A DNA stretch of 64,000 nucleotides, taken from NCBI RefSeq assembly GCF_016741815.1, contig NZ_JAERRJ010000013.1:239096-303095 (forward strand). Reading direction: 5' to 3'. Shown here piece after piece: positions 25,333 to 33,543 of this stretch (position 1 is the stretch's first letter; each line of letters begins with the position of its first letter). A program made the position numbers and the translations under genes. This DNA comes from Nocardia acididurans (GTDB lineage: Bacteria > Actinomycetota > Actinomycetes > Mycobacteriales > Mycobacteriaceae). Under the pieces are notes generated by a model. It saw only the letters and a list, made by a program, of their open reading frames with translations. It did not search any database and had not been told where the DNA came from.

Positions 25333-25375
25333 GCGGAACGAAAGCCGTGCGGAACATATTCGAGGTTCGCGGAAC
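25333..25375 (+). promoter_or_regulatory. Three direct repeats GCGGAAC upstream of the desaturase
   Basis: GCGGAAC occurs at 25333-25339, 25349-25355 and 25369-25375, at 16- and 20-nt steps, 40-82 nt upstream of the desaturase GTG. The flanking bases (TCGCGGAAC in the outer two) also agree. The position suits an activator or repressor site controlling desaturase expression. No known regulator motif is matched. Confidence 0.4.
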
Positions 25376-25414
25376 AACGGGGTTCGGCGTCACTGTGAGA
25401 ACAGGAAAACGACC

Positions 25415-26374
25415 GTGGTGAATTCCCTGACGCCCCGGCAGATTTTGACCGAACTCGAGCCGGTGGCCGAACAGAATCTGAATCGCCACCTATCCATGGC
25501 CAAGGAATGGCATCCGCACGATTATGTGCCGTGGGAGCGCGGCCGCAATTTCGCCGCCATGGGCGGAATCGATTGGGCGCCGGAACAATCCGGACTATCG
25601 GAGGTGGCCAAGGCCGCCATGGTCACCAATCTGCTCACCGAGGACAATCTGCCCTCCTATCACCGGCTCATCTCGGATTCGTTCTCCCGCGACGGGGCCT
25701 GGCGGGCATGGGTGGACCGATGGACCGCCGAGGAGAACCGGCACGGGATCGTTCTGCGCGACTACCTGGTGGTCACCCGCGGCGTGGATCCCGTCGCGCT
25801 GGAGCAGGCCCGGATGATCTGCCTGTCGCAGGGGGTCGACGACGCCACGAGCACCGGCGACAACAGCGTGCTGCACGGTGTCGCGTACGTGACCTTCCAG
25901 GAACTCGCCACCCGGGTCAGCCACCGCAATACCGGCCGGGTGTGCGACGACCCGGTGGCCGACCACATTCTGCAGCGGGTGGCCGCGGATGAGAACCTGC
26001 ACATGGTCTTCTACCGCAATGTCTGTGGTGCGGCACTGGATCTGGTGCCCGATGACGCGCTCGACGCCATCTCCCAGATCATTCGCGGGTTCCGGATGCC
26101 CGGCGCCGGAATGCCGAACTTCCGCCGCAACAGCGTGCTGATCGCCAAACACGGCATCTACGACCTGCGTCAGCATCTGGACGAGGTGATCCTGCCGGTG
26201 CTGCGCAAATGGAACATATTCGAGCGCAACGACTTCGGCCCCCGGGGCGAGCGGATCCGCGAGGAACTCGCCGCTTTCCTCGACAAACTCGGCGATGACG
26301 TGCGGCGCTTCGAGGAGCACCGGGACCGCGCCCTGGCCCGCGACGCCGCTCGCCGCGCGCGCGAATCGGCCTGA
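25415..26374 (+). CDS. Acyl-ACP desaturase, DesA1-like
   Basis: 319-residue soluble diiron desaturase that inserts a double bond in acyl-ACP, feeding mycolate or unsaturated fatty-acid synthesis. Ligand motifs are visible: LTEDN near 75, EENRH near 107 and DENLH near 191. The sequence follows M. tuberculosis DesA1 in order over most of its length (LNRHLSM, WTAEENRHG, FQELATR, HLDEVI, VLRKWNIFER). GTG at 25415 has AGGAAAA upstream. It lies downstream of the mce/Mas operon but probably has its own promoter. Confidence 0.92.
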   Translation: MVNSLTPRQILTELEPVAEQNLNRHLSMAKEWHPHDYVPWERGRNFAAMGGIDWAPEQSGLSEVAKAAMVTNLLTEDNLPSYHRLISDSFSRDGAWRAWVDRWTAEENRHGIVLRDYLVVTRGVDPVALEQARMICLSQGVDDATSTGDNSVLHGVAYVTFQELATRVSHRNTGRVCDDPVADHILQRVAADENLHMVFYRNVCGAALDLVPDDALDAISQIIRGFRMPGAGMPNFRRNSVLIAKHGIYDLRQHLDEVILPVLRKWNIFERNDFGPRGERIREELAAFLDKLGDDVRRFEEHRDRALARDAARRARESA

Positions 26375-26391
26375 CCCGCCGCCTCGCCCGG

Positions 26392-26419
26392 CTGTGCACA
26401 ACCCTCGCGTTGTCCACAG
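26392..26419. terminator. Hairpin after desaturase gene; arms resemble DnaA boxes
   Basis: CTGTGCACAAC (26392-26402) and GTTGTCCACAG (26409-26419) form an 11-bp stem with one mismatch and a 6-nt loop, 18 nt after the desaturase stop. No T-run follows, as is usual in actinobacteria. The right arm contains TTGTCCACA (26410-26418), identical to the actinobacterial DnaA-box consensus, and the left arm contains its one-mismatch inverted copy at 26393-26401. It may be a terminator, a DnaA-binding pair, or both. Confidence 0.5.
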
Positions 26420-26489
26420 ATTCGTTCCGCGCCCGTCACGCGCGCCGAACCGGTACTAGGGTGAGGCGCAGAACGAAGGGGAGAACGAC

Positions 26490-26798
26490 ATGGGGGAAAT
26501 GCTGCGGGCCGATATCGAGGCCCTCCGCGTCATGGCGGCCGGAGTCCGCGTCCAAGCCGAGGCCATCAACGGCATGGACCCGGTCGACCTGATCGCCAAA
26601 GTAGGCCGGGCCATGCCGAATTCAGCCACCGGCTCAGCCGCCGTCGACGTCAGCGCCCCACTCCTGACGGCCCTGCGCCGCATGGCGGCCGAACTCACCA
26701 CCCTGGCCGACACCACCGACCGCGGCGCCACCACCTACGAGGAAACCGACCGCGCCCTATCCGACCAACTCGACCACTACCTGCACGGCACCTCCTAG
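26490..26798 (+). CDS. EspC/DUF2580-like type VII secretion-associated small protein
   Basis: 102 residues, all helical, about the length of WXG100/EspC substrates. A first helix (about 1-27) and a second (about 58-98) are separated by a loop with VDVSAPLL. The ending TTYEETDRALSDQL matches the pattern in EspC-like proteins, where a YxxxD-type signal directs ESX export. There is no WXG motif. ATG at 26490 has AAGGGGAGA upstream. The next gene is a DUF1023 hydrolase, a common pairing, so this may be the escort of a secreted effector. No ESX machinery is present here. Confidence 0.7.
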   Translation: MGEMLRADIEALRVMAAGVRVQAEAINGMDPVDLIAKVGRAMPNSATGSAAVDVSAPLLTALRRMAAELTTLADTTDRGATTYEETDRALSDQLDHYLHGTS

Positions 26799-27047
26799 CG
26801 CCCGCCGCCCCAGACCCGACGTACCCAGCTGCGGCCCAGGCCGGGTAGGGCGCGCACGCTCCGGTGTGCAGGTCTCGCGCCGCACTGTCTGGCGGCGGAG
26901 AGGGAGTTGCCGGGTGCGCCATTCCGTTCTGTGGTGGTGGGCACGCCTGCCGGGCATGGGTAGGCAGTGGGCGGCACGGCATGGGAGGTGTGCTGGTGGA
27001 CCTGGCGGTGCTCGAGCTGATGCGGTGGTGACAGTCGAGGAGGGGGC
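26799..27047. other. Intergenic region without a recognised gene
   Basis: 249 bp between the EspC-like gene and the hydrolase gene. A short GTG-initiated frame of 13 codons near 26988, preceded by GGGAGGT, is visible but too short to support. No terminator, clear promoter or RNA element was recognised. Confidence 0.4.
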
Positions 27048-28721
27048 ATGTCCGGGGTGAGCGTGTCGCAGGTGCGGGGGTGGCGGCCGATGGCGGCCGC
27101 GACGGCGAGTGCCGGTGTGGTGGAAGCGAATCGGGCTTTTCGTGCGGCGATGGCGCAGGTGGGGCGCGCGGTGGATGCGGCGCTGGCCGACTGGCGGGGG
27201 TCGGGCGCGACCGCTGTTTCGCTGCGGCTGCTCGATTCTCAGCTGAGGTCGAATCACCTCGGTGCGGCGGCGCTGGATATCGCGGATGCTTTCGCGGACG
27301 CGGCGACGCTGGACGGGGTGTGCGCGGCGGTGCGGGAGGTGGAGGGGGAGGCCGCGGCGAACGGGTGTGTGGTGCGCGATGACGGCACGGTCACCGCGGC
27401 TCGGGCCGAAACCGGTAACGGCGCACTCGATTCGGCGCTGCAGGCGTGTTTCGATGCCAAGGCCATGGCCCTGCAGGCGCGCTTGGCGGCGCTGCTGGAG
27501 GTGGCGGGGGAGACGGACCGGCGGGTGGCCGTGCGCCTGGCTGACGCCGTCGCGGAGCTCGCGACGCTGGCCGCCGATCCGGACGGTGGTGCACTCGATC
27601 CGACTGTCGCGGGCATCGTCGCCGGGACAGCGGAGTTGCCCGCGGACCCGAAAGCCCTGTGTGCGCTGTGGGAGTCGCTCGCCCCGGCGGATCGCGACGC
27701 GCTGTTCGCGTTCGACCCGTCGATCGGGAATCGGGACGGCATACCGGCCGTCGCGCGCGATCACTACAACCGGATCGCGCTCGAGCGGCTGAGCGAGGCG
27801 GCCCAGCTGCGCCTGGCGGCGCTGGAAGCCCGGCATCCAGGGTGGCTGACCGGCGCGGACCCTCCGGCCACCCTGGCCGAGTGGTACCGCAAGGACGAAT
27901 GGGACGATGCCCGGCGCGACCTCGAAAAACGGCTCGCCGCATACGCTTGTGTCGCGGCCGAGGCCGATGCGGCCGCGCCGTCGGATCTGCTGCTGGTCGC
28001 CGACGCCCAGGGGCATGCGGCCATCGCCCTCAACAATCCGGATACCGCGCGCAATATCGCCACCTTCGTGCCCGGCACGGACTCCGCGGCCGACACCCTC
28101 GATCGCGGGATGGCGCGCTCGGGCGCTCTGCTCGACGCCGCGATGAGGGCCGATCCGTCGGCGCGCACCTGCGTGATCACCTGGTACGGCTACGACTCCC
28201 CGGCCTGGCTGGGCGACGCACTCCAGGACCGCTTCGCCGATGCCGGCGGTCCGGTGCTGGATCGCTTCCAGGACGGGCTGCGCGCCACCCATGACGGCCT
28301 GCCCTCCCGCAACACCGTGATCGGGCACAGCTACGGCAGCACCGTGATCGGGGTGGCGGCCGGCGCGGGCGGTGCGATCGCCGCGGACGATCTGATCTTC
28401 GTGGGCAGTCCGGGCCTCGAGGTCGACCATGTCTCCGGTCTCGGGCTGCACGGCATTCCACCCGAGAGCAACCACGAGCACGTCTACGCCACCGCCGACG
28501 GCGCGGACCCGATTCCGATCCTGGGACCGGTCGCACACGGCCCCAGCCCCACCGACCCCGCTTTCGGCGCAACGGTTTTCGCGTCCTCGGGCGCAACCCT
28601 CGATCTGCCCGGATTGCGCGGATTGCCGATCGATCCGTGGGCCCACGGCAGCTATTGGGATGCGGGTAATCCCGGGCTCACGACGCAGGGCGCGATTATC
28701 GCCGGAACCTATGACCGCTGA
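27048..28721 (+). CDS. Alpha/beta hydrolase, DUF1023 family
   Basis: 557 residues. The N-terminal half (1-270) is helical, resembling the WXG-like leader region of T7SS-associated proteins. The C-terminal half holds a serine-hydrolase fold with the nucleophile elbow GHSYGS near residue 426, a VFVGSPG-like strand, and a catalytic histidine probably in the last 40 residues (PWAHGSYW). DUF1023 hydrolases are often paired with EspC-like proteins, as here. No signal peptide is present, so export would depend on the type VII route. ATG at 27048 has GAGGAGGGG upstream. Substrate unknown. Confidence 0.85.
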   Translation: MSGVSVSQVRGWRPMAAATASAGVVEANRAFRAAMAQVGRAVDAALADWRGSGATAVSLRLLDSQLRSNHLGAAALDIADAFADAATLDGVCAAVREVEGEAAANGCVVRDDGTVTAARAETGNGALDSALQACFDAKAMALQARLAALLEVAGETDRRVAVRLADAVAELATLAADPDGGALDPTVAGIVAGTAELPADPKALCALWESLAPADRDALFAFDPSIGNRDGIPAVARDHYNRIALERLSEAAQLRLAALEARHPGWLTGADPPATLAEWYRKDEWDDARRDLEKRLAAYACVAAEADAAAPSDLLLVADAQGHAAIALNNPDTARNIATFVPGTDSAADTLDRGMARSGALLDAAMRADPSARTCVITWYGYDSPAWLGDALQDRFADAGGPVLDRFQDGLRATHDGLPSRNTVIGHSYGSTVIGVAAGAGGAIAADDLIFVGSPGLEVDHVSGLGLHGIPPESNHEHVYATADGADPIPILGPVAHGPSPTDPAFGATVFASSGATLDLPGLRGLPIDPWAHGSYWDAGNPGLTTQGAIIAGTYDR

Positions 28722-28880
28722 CCGGTAGTGACTCACAACGCATCGTTTGCGAGTGTGCGATAAATTGCCGGGCCGTTGCAGCCGTTGCCAAACAGTGTCC
28801 TGGTCGCCAGACCAACTCGGATCTGAAACGGTTGGGTTCGTGTTAGTGTTCGGTGAACAGAGGTTGGAAGTCGGAGATAA

Positions 28881-29423
28881 ATGCGCACCGAAGACATTAG
28901 AAGGAAGTTCAAACTGCACGACGAGCGCAGGATTGCCGCCCAACTTCCAGAGCAGTTGCAGGGTCTCGATGTTGTCGGTTTCGTACGGATCGATGAGTTT
29001 TCGGGGGAGTTGCTGAACTCCTTCGACGCATTCGCCAACGCGGCCGTCGCGCCGCACGCGCGGATCTACCGCAATGCGCAGCCCCACCGCATCGACGCGT
29101 GGGTGCTGGAGTTGCTACGCCAGGCGCGTGTCGGTGACAGGTTCTATCTGCGCACCGGTCTCGAGTACTTCCCGTGGGCGGACTGCCGGGTGCTCGACCA
29201 CCGCTGGCTGGAGTCGCTGCGCCGGGTGATCGGCCACAATCTGGGCTTCATCGCGAACGACAAGGACACGGCCGTCATGACGGTCGGCGCGCAGTACGAA
29301 CTGCTGGGCTTCGTGCACGGCGTGGCGCTCCCACCGGCCGCCGCACCGGAACCGGCCGCGCGTCCCGGGCTGACCGGCGACGACGCGCCGACACAGCTCA
29401 TCCCCGCGCAACGACCGGAATAG
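28881..29423 (+). CDS. Hypothetical protein, 180 aa
   Basis: Not recognised. It is a soluble, mixed alpha/beta protein with KFKLHDERR near the N-terminus, a DVVGFVRIDEF segment, and a conserved-looking RTGLEYFPWADC motif around residue 95. The last 30 residues are Pro/Ala-rich. A start within 160 nt of noncoding DNA that includes A/T-richer stretches (GTGTTAGTG near 28840) suggests it has its own promoter. GGAAGTCGGAGA lies upstream of the ATG at 28881. Base composition is like the neighbours. Confidence 0.6.
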   Translation: MRTEDIRRKFKLHDERRIAAQLPEQLQGLDVVGFVRIDEFSGELLNSFDAFANAAVAPHARIYRNAQPHRIDAWVLELLRQARVGDRFYLRTGLEYFPWADCRVLDHRWLESLRRVIGHNLGFIANDKDTAVMTVGAQYELLGFVHGVALPPAAAPEPAARPGLTGDDAPTQLIPAQRPE

Positions 29424-29506
29424 GTCCTCTCGCGGTCGAACCCGGCACCCGCGGCCTACGTTGTTCTGGTATCGCCGCAACGGCTCGCCGAAACGAGGGT
29501 GCCGAT

Positions 29507-29974
29507 ATGTCGACCTTTGACGGACTGCCCATCCATGTCCTGCTCGTGCACGGCATCATCGTGCTGGTGCCGCTGACGGCGGCCCTGCTCATCCTGTGTG
29601 CGCTGTGGCCCGCGGCGCGCAGCCGATTCCTCTGGCTCGCGGTCGGGCTGGCGGTGGTGGTGCTCGCGCTGACGCCGCTCACCACCGAGGCGGGGGAGTG
29701 GCTGCGCGATCGCATCGGCACCACGACGCCGGAGATCGAGCGACATGTCCAGCTCGGCGATCAGATGCTGTACTACGTTGTCCCGCTGGTGGTTTCGGCC
29801 GCCCTGCTGGTGGTGGTCCGGCAGCGGGAGATCCGGGGCCGCGCCCTCGGGAAAGTCGCGGTGGCGGCGATCGCGGTGCTCGTGCTGGCGACGGGCGTCA
29901 CCTCGACGGTGCACACCTACCGGGTCGGGGAATCCGGCTCACGCGCGGTCTGGGGCGGGCTGACCGACGGCTGA
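29507..29974 (+). CDS. Four-helix membrane protein, DUF2231-like
   Basis: 155 residues with four hydrophobic helices (about 10-32, 40-58, 85-103, 112-130). The start FDGLPIHVLLVHGIIVLVP has the paired histidines (positions about 9 and 14) typical of DUF2231-type membrane proteins, some of which bind haem; a third histidine is in ERHVQLGDQ. Function unknown, possibly redox-related. ATG at 29507 has GAGGG 9 nt upstream. A long in-frame upstream extension overlaps the preceding gene and is not credible. Confidence 0.7.
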   Translation: MSTFDGLPIHVLLVHGIIVLVPLTAALLILCALWPAARSRFLWLAVGLAVVVLALTPLTTEAGEWLRDRIGTTTPEIERHVQLGDQMLYYVVPLVVSAALLVVVRQREIRGRALGKVAVAAIAVLVLATGVTSTVHTYRVGESGSRAVWGGLTDG

Positions 29975-29990
29975 GCGTGCGATGAGACGA

Positions 29991-30040
29991 CTGTCGTGAC
30001 CCGGCGACCGGTCTGCGGGGCGGCCACCGGGTCACGACAG
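29991..30040. terminator. Bidirectional terminator between membrane protein gene and lexA
   Basis: CTGTCGTGACCCGG (29991-30004) and CCGGGTCACGACAG (30027-30040) form a perfect 14-bp stem around a 22-nt loop. It lies 16 nt after the rightward stop and 10 nt beyond the lexA stop, so it can end transcripts from both sides. Confidence 0.7.
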
Positions 30041-30050
30041 CGGGACACGG

Positions 30051-30803
30051 TCAGATCTTGCGGATGACCGTGACGACCTTGCCGAGGATCTGGGCGTCGT
30101 TACCCGGAATCGGCTCGAACAGGGGGTTGTGCGGCAGCAGCCACACCTCGGAACCCGTGCGCTTGAACGTCTTCACGGTGGCTTCGCCGTCGATCATGGC
30201 GGCCACGATATCGCCGTTCTCGGCCACGTTCTGCTGACGCACCACGACCCAGTCGCCGTCGCAGATGGCCGCGTCGATCATGGACTGACCGACGACCTTC
30301 AGCAGGAACAGCGAGCCCTCGCCGACCAGTTCGCGCGGCAGCGGGAAGACATCCTCGACCGCCTGCTCCGCCAGGATCGGGCCACCGGCGGCAATCCGGC
30401 CCAGGACCGGAACGTAGGTGGGTTCGGGGTGCTCACCCGAGTCGGCGTCGGCGGAGACCGGACGCAGTTGCGCCACGCCGGATGTCGCGCGGATGGCGGT
30501 TTCGTCCAGACCGCGAACGTCCACGGCGCGCGGGCGATTCGGGTCGCGGCGTAGATAGCCCTTGCGCTCGAGGGCCCGAAGCTGGTGCGCCACCGAGGAA
30601 GTCGAGGTGAGGCCGACGGCGTCGCCGATCTCCCGGATGCTGGGCGGATAGCCGCGGTCGTGGACCGAGGTGCGGATGACCTCCAGGACCTTGCGCTGCC
30701 GGACGGTCAGATCCGTCCCGGTACCACTCGATGTGTCGGCGCCGCCGTCACCGGCGAGTCCGACCGGCCCGTTGTCACCTTCCACACCGCCGTGTTCGCT
30801 CAC
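30051..30803 (-). CDS. lexA: LexA repressor/autoprotease
   Basis: SOS master repressor. The N-terminal winged helix-turn-helix (PPSIREIGDAVGLTSTSSVAHQL) is followed by a linker and the S24 peptidase domain. The Ala-Gly cleavage site is in GRIAAGG, the catalytic serine in VGQSMID, and the lysine in ATVKTFK. RecA-stimulated self-cleavage would derepress DNA-repair genes. GTG at 30803 is chosen because GGAGGG lies 9 nt upstream; an in-frame GTG at 30824 has no such site. That gives 250 residues with a short Gly-rich N-terminal extension usual in actinobacteria. Two SOS boxes in the divergent promoter imply autoregulation. Confidence 0.96.
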   Translation of the reverse strand: MSEHGGVEGDNGPVGLAGDGGADTSSGTGTDLTVRQRKVLEVIRTSVHDRGYPPSIREIGDAVGLTSTSSVAHQLRALERKGYLRRDPNRPRAVDVRGLDETAIRATSGVAQLRPVSADADSGEHPEPTYVPVLGRIAAGGPILAEQAVEDVFPLPRELVGEGSLFLLKVVGQSMIDAAICDGDWVVVRQQNVAENGDIVAAMIDGEATVKTFKRTGSEVWLLPHNPLFEPIPGNDAQILGKVVTVIRKI

Positions 30804-30979
30804 CGCCGCCGTCCCTCCGTTCACTGCCTGTGCCTCACCGGAATTCGATCCCGGCGCAGTTCACGCCGCATCCGGGAATCTCGTGCCTCGACTGTAGTCG
30901 GCCCGGCGCGACTGATCAAACATCTGTTCGACGCATGTCGCGGGGATAGCTGACATTGTCGGTCGGGCGTGGTAGAAAT

Positions 30980-31010
30980 TCGAACATCAGTTCTTCGAAC
31001 ACATGATCGA
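30980..31010. promoter_or_regulatory. Two abutting SOS boxes in the lexA divergent promoter
   Basis: TCGAACATCAGTTCTT at 30980-30995 matches the mycobacterial SOS box TCGAAC-N4-GTTCGA with two changes in the right half. TCGAACACATGATCGA at 30995-31010 matches with one change. They share the T at 30995. They lie 177-207 nt upstream of lexA and 50-80 nt upstream of the divergent membrane-protein gene, so LexA probably represses both. Confidence 0.8.
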
Positions 31011-31059
31011 GTCAGTCGTCCAGCACTATCCGGTCCGGTCACCTTTGGAGGTATGTTCG

Positions 31060-31494
31060 ATGCGTACGGCGGTCAGTGAATTCGATACTCCGGCAAGCGA
31101 TCTCGGCTTCGACAGCATTCCGCGCGAGCGGCGCGCGCAGCGTGCGCCCACCCGTGCGAGCGATGCCGCGTGGCGTCCCGCCCCGGCCCGTGGGGCCTGT
31201 GCGGTCCCGCAGCGATCGGTGGCGCACGATCGGGCCCGGGTGCGACGCGCCCATGTGATCGCACGGCGACCCGCCGCGCGTGTCCACGGCGCGCATCCGC
31301 TGAATCGCGTGCAGCGCGCGCAGATCGGCTTCGCCGCCCTCGCCGTCTCGGCGCTCATGACCGCCCTCGCCGTGGCCGGTCTCATCGGCCTCGCGCAATT
31401 GCGCGCCGGGGATTTCGGTTCGCAGACGGCCCCTGTCGTCTCGGTCGAGCTCGTGCCGCCCACCCCGGCCGACGGCATCGCGCCCGCTCGCTAG
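31060..31494 (+). CDS. SOS-linked single-pass membrane protein, DivS/ChiZ-position
   Basis: 144 residues. The first 95 are Arg-rich and probably cytoplasmic, followed by one transmembrane helix (about 95-120) and a 25-residue Pro/Val tail outside. In mycobacteria and corynebacteria the gene divergent to lexA encodes a SOS-induced division suppressor (Rv2719c/ChiZ, DivS) with the same basic-N/TM topology, but those end in a LysM domain that is absent here. ATG at 31060 has TTTGGAGG 8 nt upstream and follows two SOS boxes. A role in delaying division during DNA damage is likely by position; the LysM-independent mechanism is inferred. Confidence 0.7.
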   Translation: MRTAVSEFDTPASDLGFDSIPRERRAQRAPTRASDAAWRPAPARGACAVPQRSVAHDRARVRRAHVIARRPAARVHGAHPLNRVQRAQIGFAALAVSALMTALAVAGLIGLAQLRAGDFGSQTAPVVSVELVPPTPADGIAPAR

Positions 31495-31606
31495 CGCGCT
31501 CATCGGTAGCGAGTCTGTAACCGATCCTCGTGTAGACAAGCTCGGCCACGGGTGTGGCCGGAAATGTAGATTGAAAACTGAAACCTGTTGCTAGCGTGCC
31601 CGAAGT

Positions 31607-32935
31607 GTGACGGAGGATACCTTCGCGCCGGACCGCAACGGCCCGGCGCACAACGCAACGCAGCGCACAGGGGCGCACCGCATCGGAGGCAAGGGGAAGG
31701 CCGCCGGTGCGCCGCGCCGAACCGCCCGGCTCATCCGACTCGCCGGGCTGCTCACCTGCCTGGCCCTGGGAGCGGTGGCGACGCCGGTGGCCCAGGCCGA
31801 ACCGGCATACGCCGCCTACCTGGATCTGCCGTCGGTCAACGGTGACGGGGCCGGCGGCGGAGGCTTGAATCCGGCGCTGCCGCTGGATCCGGCGGAACTG
31901 CGCACGGCGCTCGACCAGGTCCGTGCCGCCGGGGTGGCGCCGCAGCGGTATGCCACGCTGCTGCACCAGTATTGGCTGACGGTGTCGACCCGCAATGCGG
32001 ATATCGACCTGGCCACCTGGGATCCGGAACGGGGCGTGCCCGCGAACTCGCGCACCTTCACCCAGGTCTATGTGAACTACTTCCGGCTCAACAACGCGCA
32101 TCCCGATTTCTACTGGGTGGGCCTGGCCGGGCTGGCCGGGGGATCGTTCGCCTCCGGCTTCTTCGATATGGGCGACGTGGCCGGAATTCTCACCGTGCCG
32201 GGCGTGCATCAGCTCGGGAACACGGTCGCCGATCTACTGCGCGGCACACCGGCCGAACTGCTCGATCTGCTGCCGACCGATATCCGGTTGCTCGGCACCG
32301 AGGGCCAGCGCCTCACCGCCGAGGATCTGACCTGGTACCAGACCCGGCTCATGATCATGCAGAAGCACATCTTCATCGACCAGGTGCCCATGCACGAGGC
32401 GTACGCGGCCGAGGGGCTGGGCGCGGTCGAGGAGATGTACCGGGCCGGGGTGCTCGACGAGAACGCCGTCACCGCGTGGCGCGAGATCGACGCCGGCACC
32501 CCGCAGGGCCTCGCCGACGCCGCCGTGCGGATGACCGATCGCGAGCAGAACCAGATCATCGCCGACCAGTGGGACGCGACCTCGTGGGGCCGGGGCGTCA
32601 TCGGCCGGGTGATGACCTACGTCAGCACGCTGGCGGGTAAGGCCGCGGTGCCGGGCGTCCGGGCGCCCGGGGTGTTCGCGCCTACCGTCATCAGTGCGGG
32701 CGGCATGTCGTTGCGGACTCCGCTGCCCAACTTCAACTGGGCCGATCGGGACACGCGCTGGACCTACATCACCGGCGACCTGCTGCCCCGCTATCTGGAG
32801 CTGTCGGCGAATCCGGCTGTCGCGAGACCTGTTCTGGCCGAACCATTTTCGGACAAGCTGGCGGACGGCCGCCTGGTTGCGCGGCTCCCCGACCTGGTGG
32901 CCGATATGACCGCTCTGTGGCAGTTGACCGCCTGA
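31607..32935 (+). CDS. Exported hypothetical protein, 442 aa
   Basis: Not recognised. A 40-residue basic leader precedes a hydrophobic helix (about 44-63) ending in AQAEPAYA, read as a long signal peptide. The mature part (about 375 residues) is mostly helical with conserved-looking blocks: TFTQVYVNYFRLNNAHPDFYWVG-like around 145-165, WYQTRLMIMQKH, and NFNWADRDTRW near 375. The GTG at 31607 is the only in-frame start before the signal, with no strong ribosome site. Probable envelope protein; a hairpin terminator follows. Confidence 0.65.
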   Translation: MTEDTFAPDRNGPAHNATQRTGAHRIGGKGKAAGAPRRTARLIRLAGLLTCLALGAVATPVAQAEPAYAAYLDLPSVNGDGAGGGGLNPALPLDPAELRTALDQVRAAGVAPQRYATLLHQYWLTVSTRNADIDLATWDPERGVPANSRTFTQVYVNYFRLNNAHPDFYWVGLAGLAGGSFASGFFDMGDVAGILTVPGVHQLGNTVADLLRGTPAELLDLLPTDIRLLGTEGQRLTAEDLTWYQTRLMIMQKHIFIDQVPMHEAYAAEGLGAVEEMYRAGVLDENAVTAWREIDAGTPQGLADAAVRMTDREQNQIIADQWDATSWGRGVIGRVMTYVSTLAGKAAVPGVRAPGVFAPTVISAGGMSLRTPLPNFNWADRDTRWTYITGDLLPRYLELSANPAVARPVLAEPFSDKLADGRLVARLPDLVADMTALWQLTA

Positions 32936-32949
32936 TATCCGAGTGCTGA

Positions 32950-32984
32950 CCCGGGCGGACGCACGCCGATCAGGTCCGTCCGGG
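32950..32984 (+). terminator. Hairpin terminator after exported hypothetical gene
   Basis: CCCGGGCGGAC (32950-32960) pairs with GTCCGTCCGGG (32974-32984) with a single mismatch and a 13-nt loop, 14 nt after the stop codon. No T-run follows. It separates this gene from nrdR. Confidence 0.55.
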
Positions 32985-33033
32985 TATCCTGAGGGTTGCT
33001 GAGGAGCTAAGGCGCGCCGACGAAGGATTCCGG

Positions 33034-33516
33034 ATGCATTGCCCGTACTGTCGCCATCCCGATTCGCGGGTGGTCGACTCGCGTGAGGCCGAGGAAGGCA
33101 CCGCCATCAGAAGGCGGCGTGCCTGCCCGGAGTGTGGGCGACGCTTCACCACCGTCGAAACCGCGATCCTCTCGGTCGTGAAGCGCAGTGGTGTCACCGA
33201 GCCGTTCAGCCGCGAGAAGGTCATCCGCGGTGTGAGCCGGGCGTGCCAGGGCCGCGAGGTCGACAGCGACGCCCTGAACCTGCTCGCCCAGCAGGTCGAG
33301 GATGCGGTGCGCGCCAAGGGTTCCCCCGAGGTGCCCAGCCACGAGGTCGGCCTGGCCATCCTGGGCCCGCTGCGCGATCTCGACGAGGTCGCCTACCTGC
33401 GCTTCGCCTCGGTCTACCGATCCTTCAGCTCCGCAGAGGATTTCGAACGCGAGATCGCCGAACTGCGCAAGCACCGCGACGAGAACGCGGCTGTCACCGC
33501 CGCCACCGCCAACTGA
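33034..33516 (+). CDS. nrdR: Transcriptional repressor NrdR
   Basis: 160 residues, a normal length for NrdR, the ATP/dATP-sensing repressor of ribonucleotide reductase genes. The zinc ribbon has cysteines at 3, 6, 31 and 34 (MHCPYC and CPECG), followed by an ATP-cone domain (about 45-135) with VVKRSGVTEPFSREK and EVAYLRFASVYRSF. ATG is fixed by the zinc ribbon at residue 3. It lies near lexA as in mycobacteria, and no nrd operon is in the window, so its targets are elsewhere. It is convergent with hrpA with 27 nt between. Confidence 0.97.
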   Translation: MHCPYCRHPDSRVVDSREAEEGTAIRRRRACPECGRRFTTVETAILSVVKRSGVTEPFSREKVIRGVSRACQGREVDSDALNLLAQQVEDAVRAKGSPEVPSHEVGLAILGPLRDLDEVAYLRFASVYRSFSSAEDFEREIAELRKHRDENAAVTAATAN

Positions 33517-33543
33517 TCAGGTCGCTCGCCCGTCGATCGAGTG

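Noticed and set aside
26988..27029. Short GTG-initiated frame of 13 codons with GGGAGGT upstream
   Set aside because: Too short, and no conserved neighbours to support translation.
28730..28754. Possible hairpin terminator after the DUF1023 hydrolase
   Set aside because: The stem has a mismatch and a bulge with only a 3-nt loop, too weak to call.
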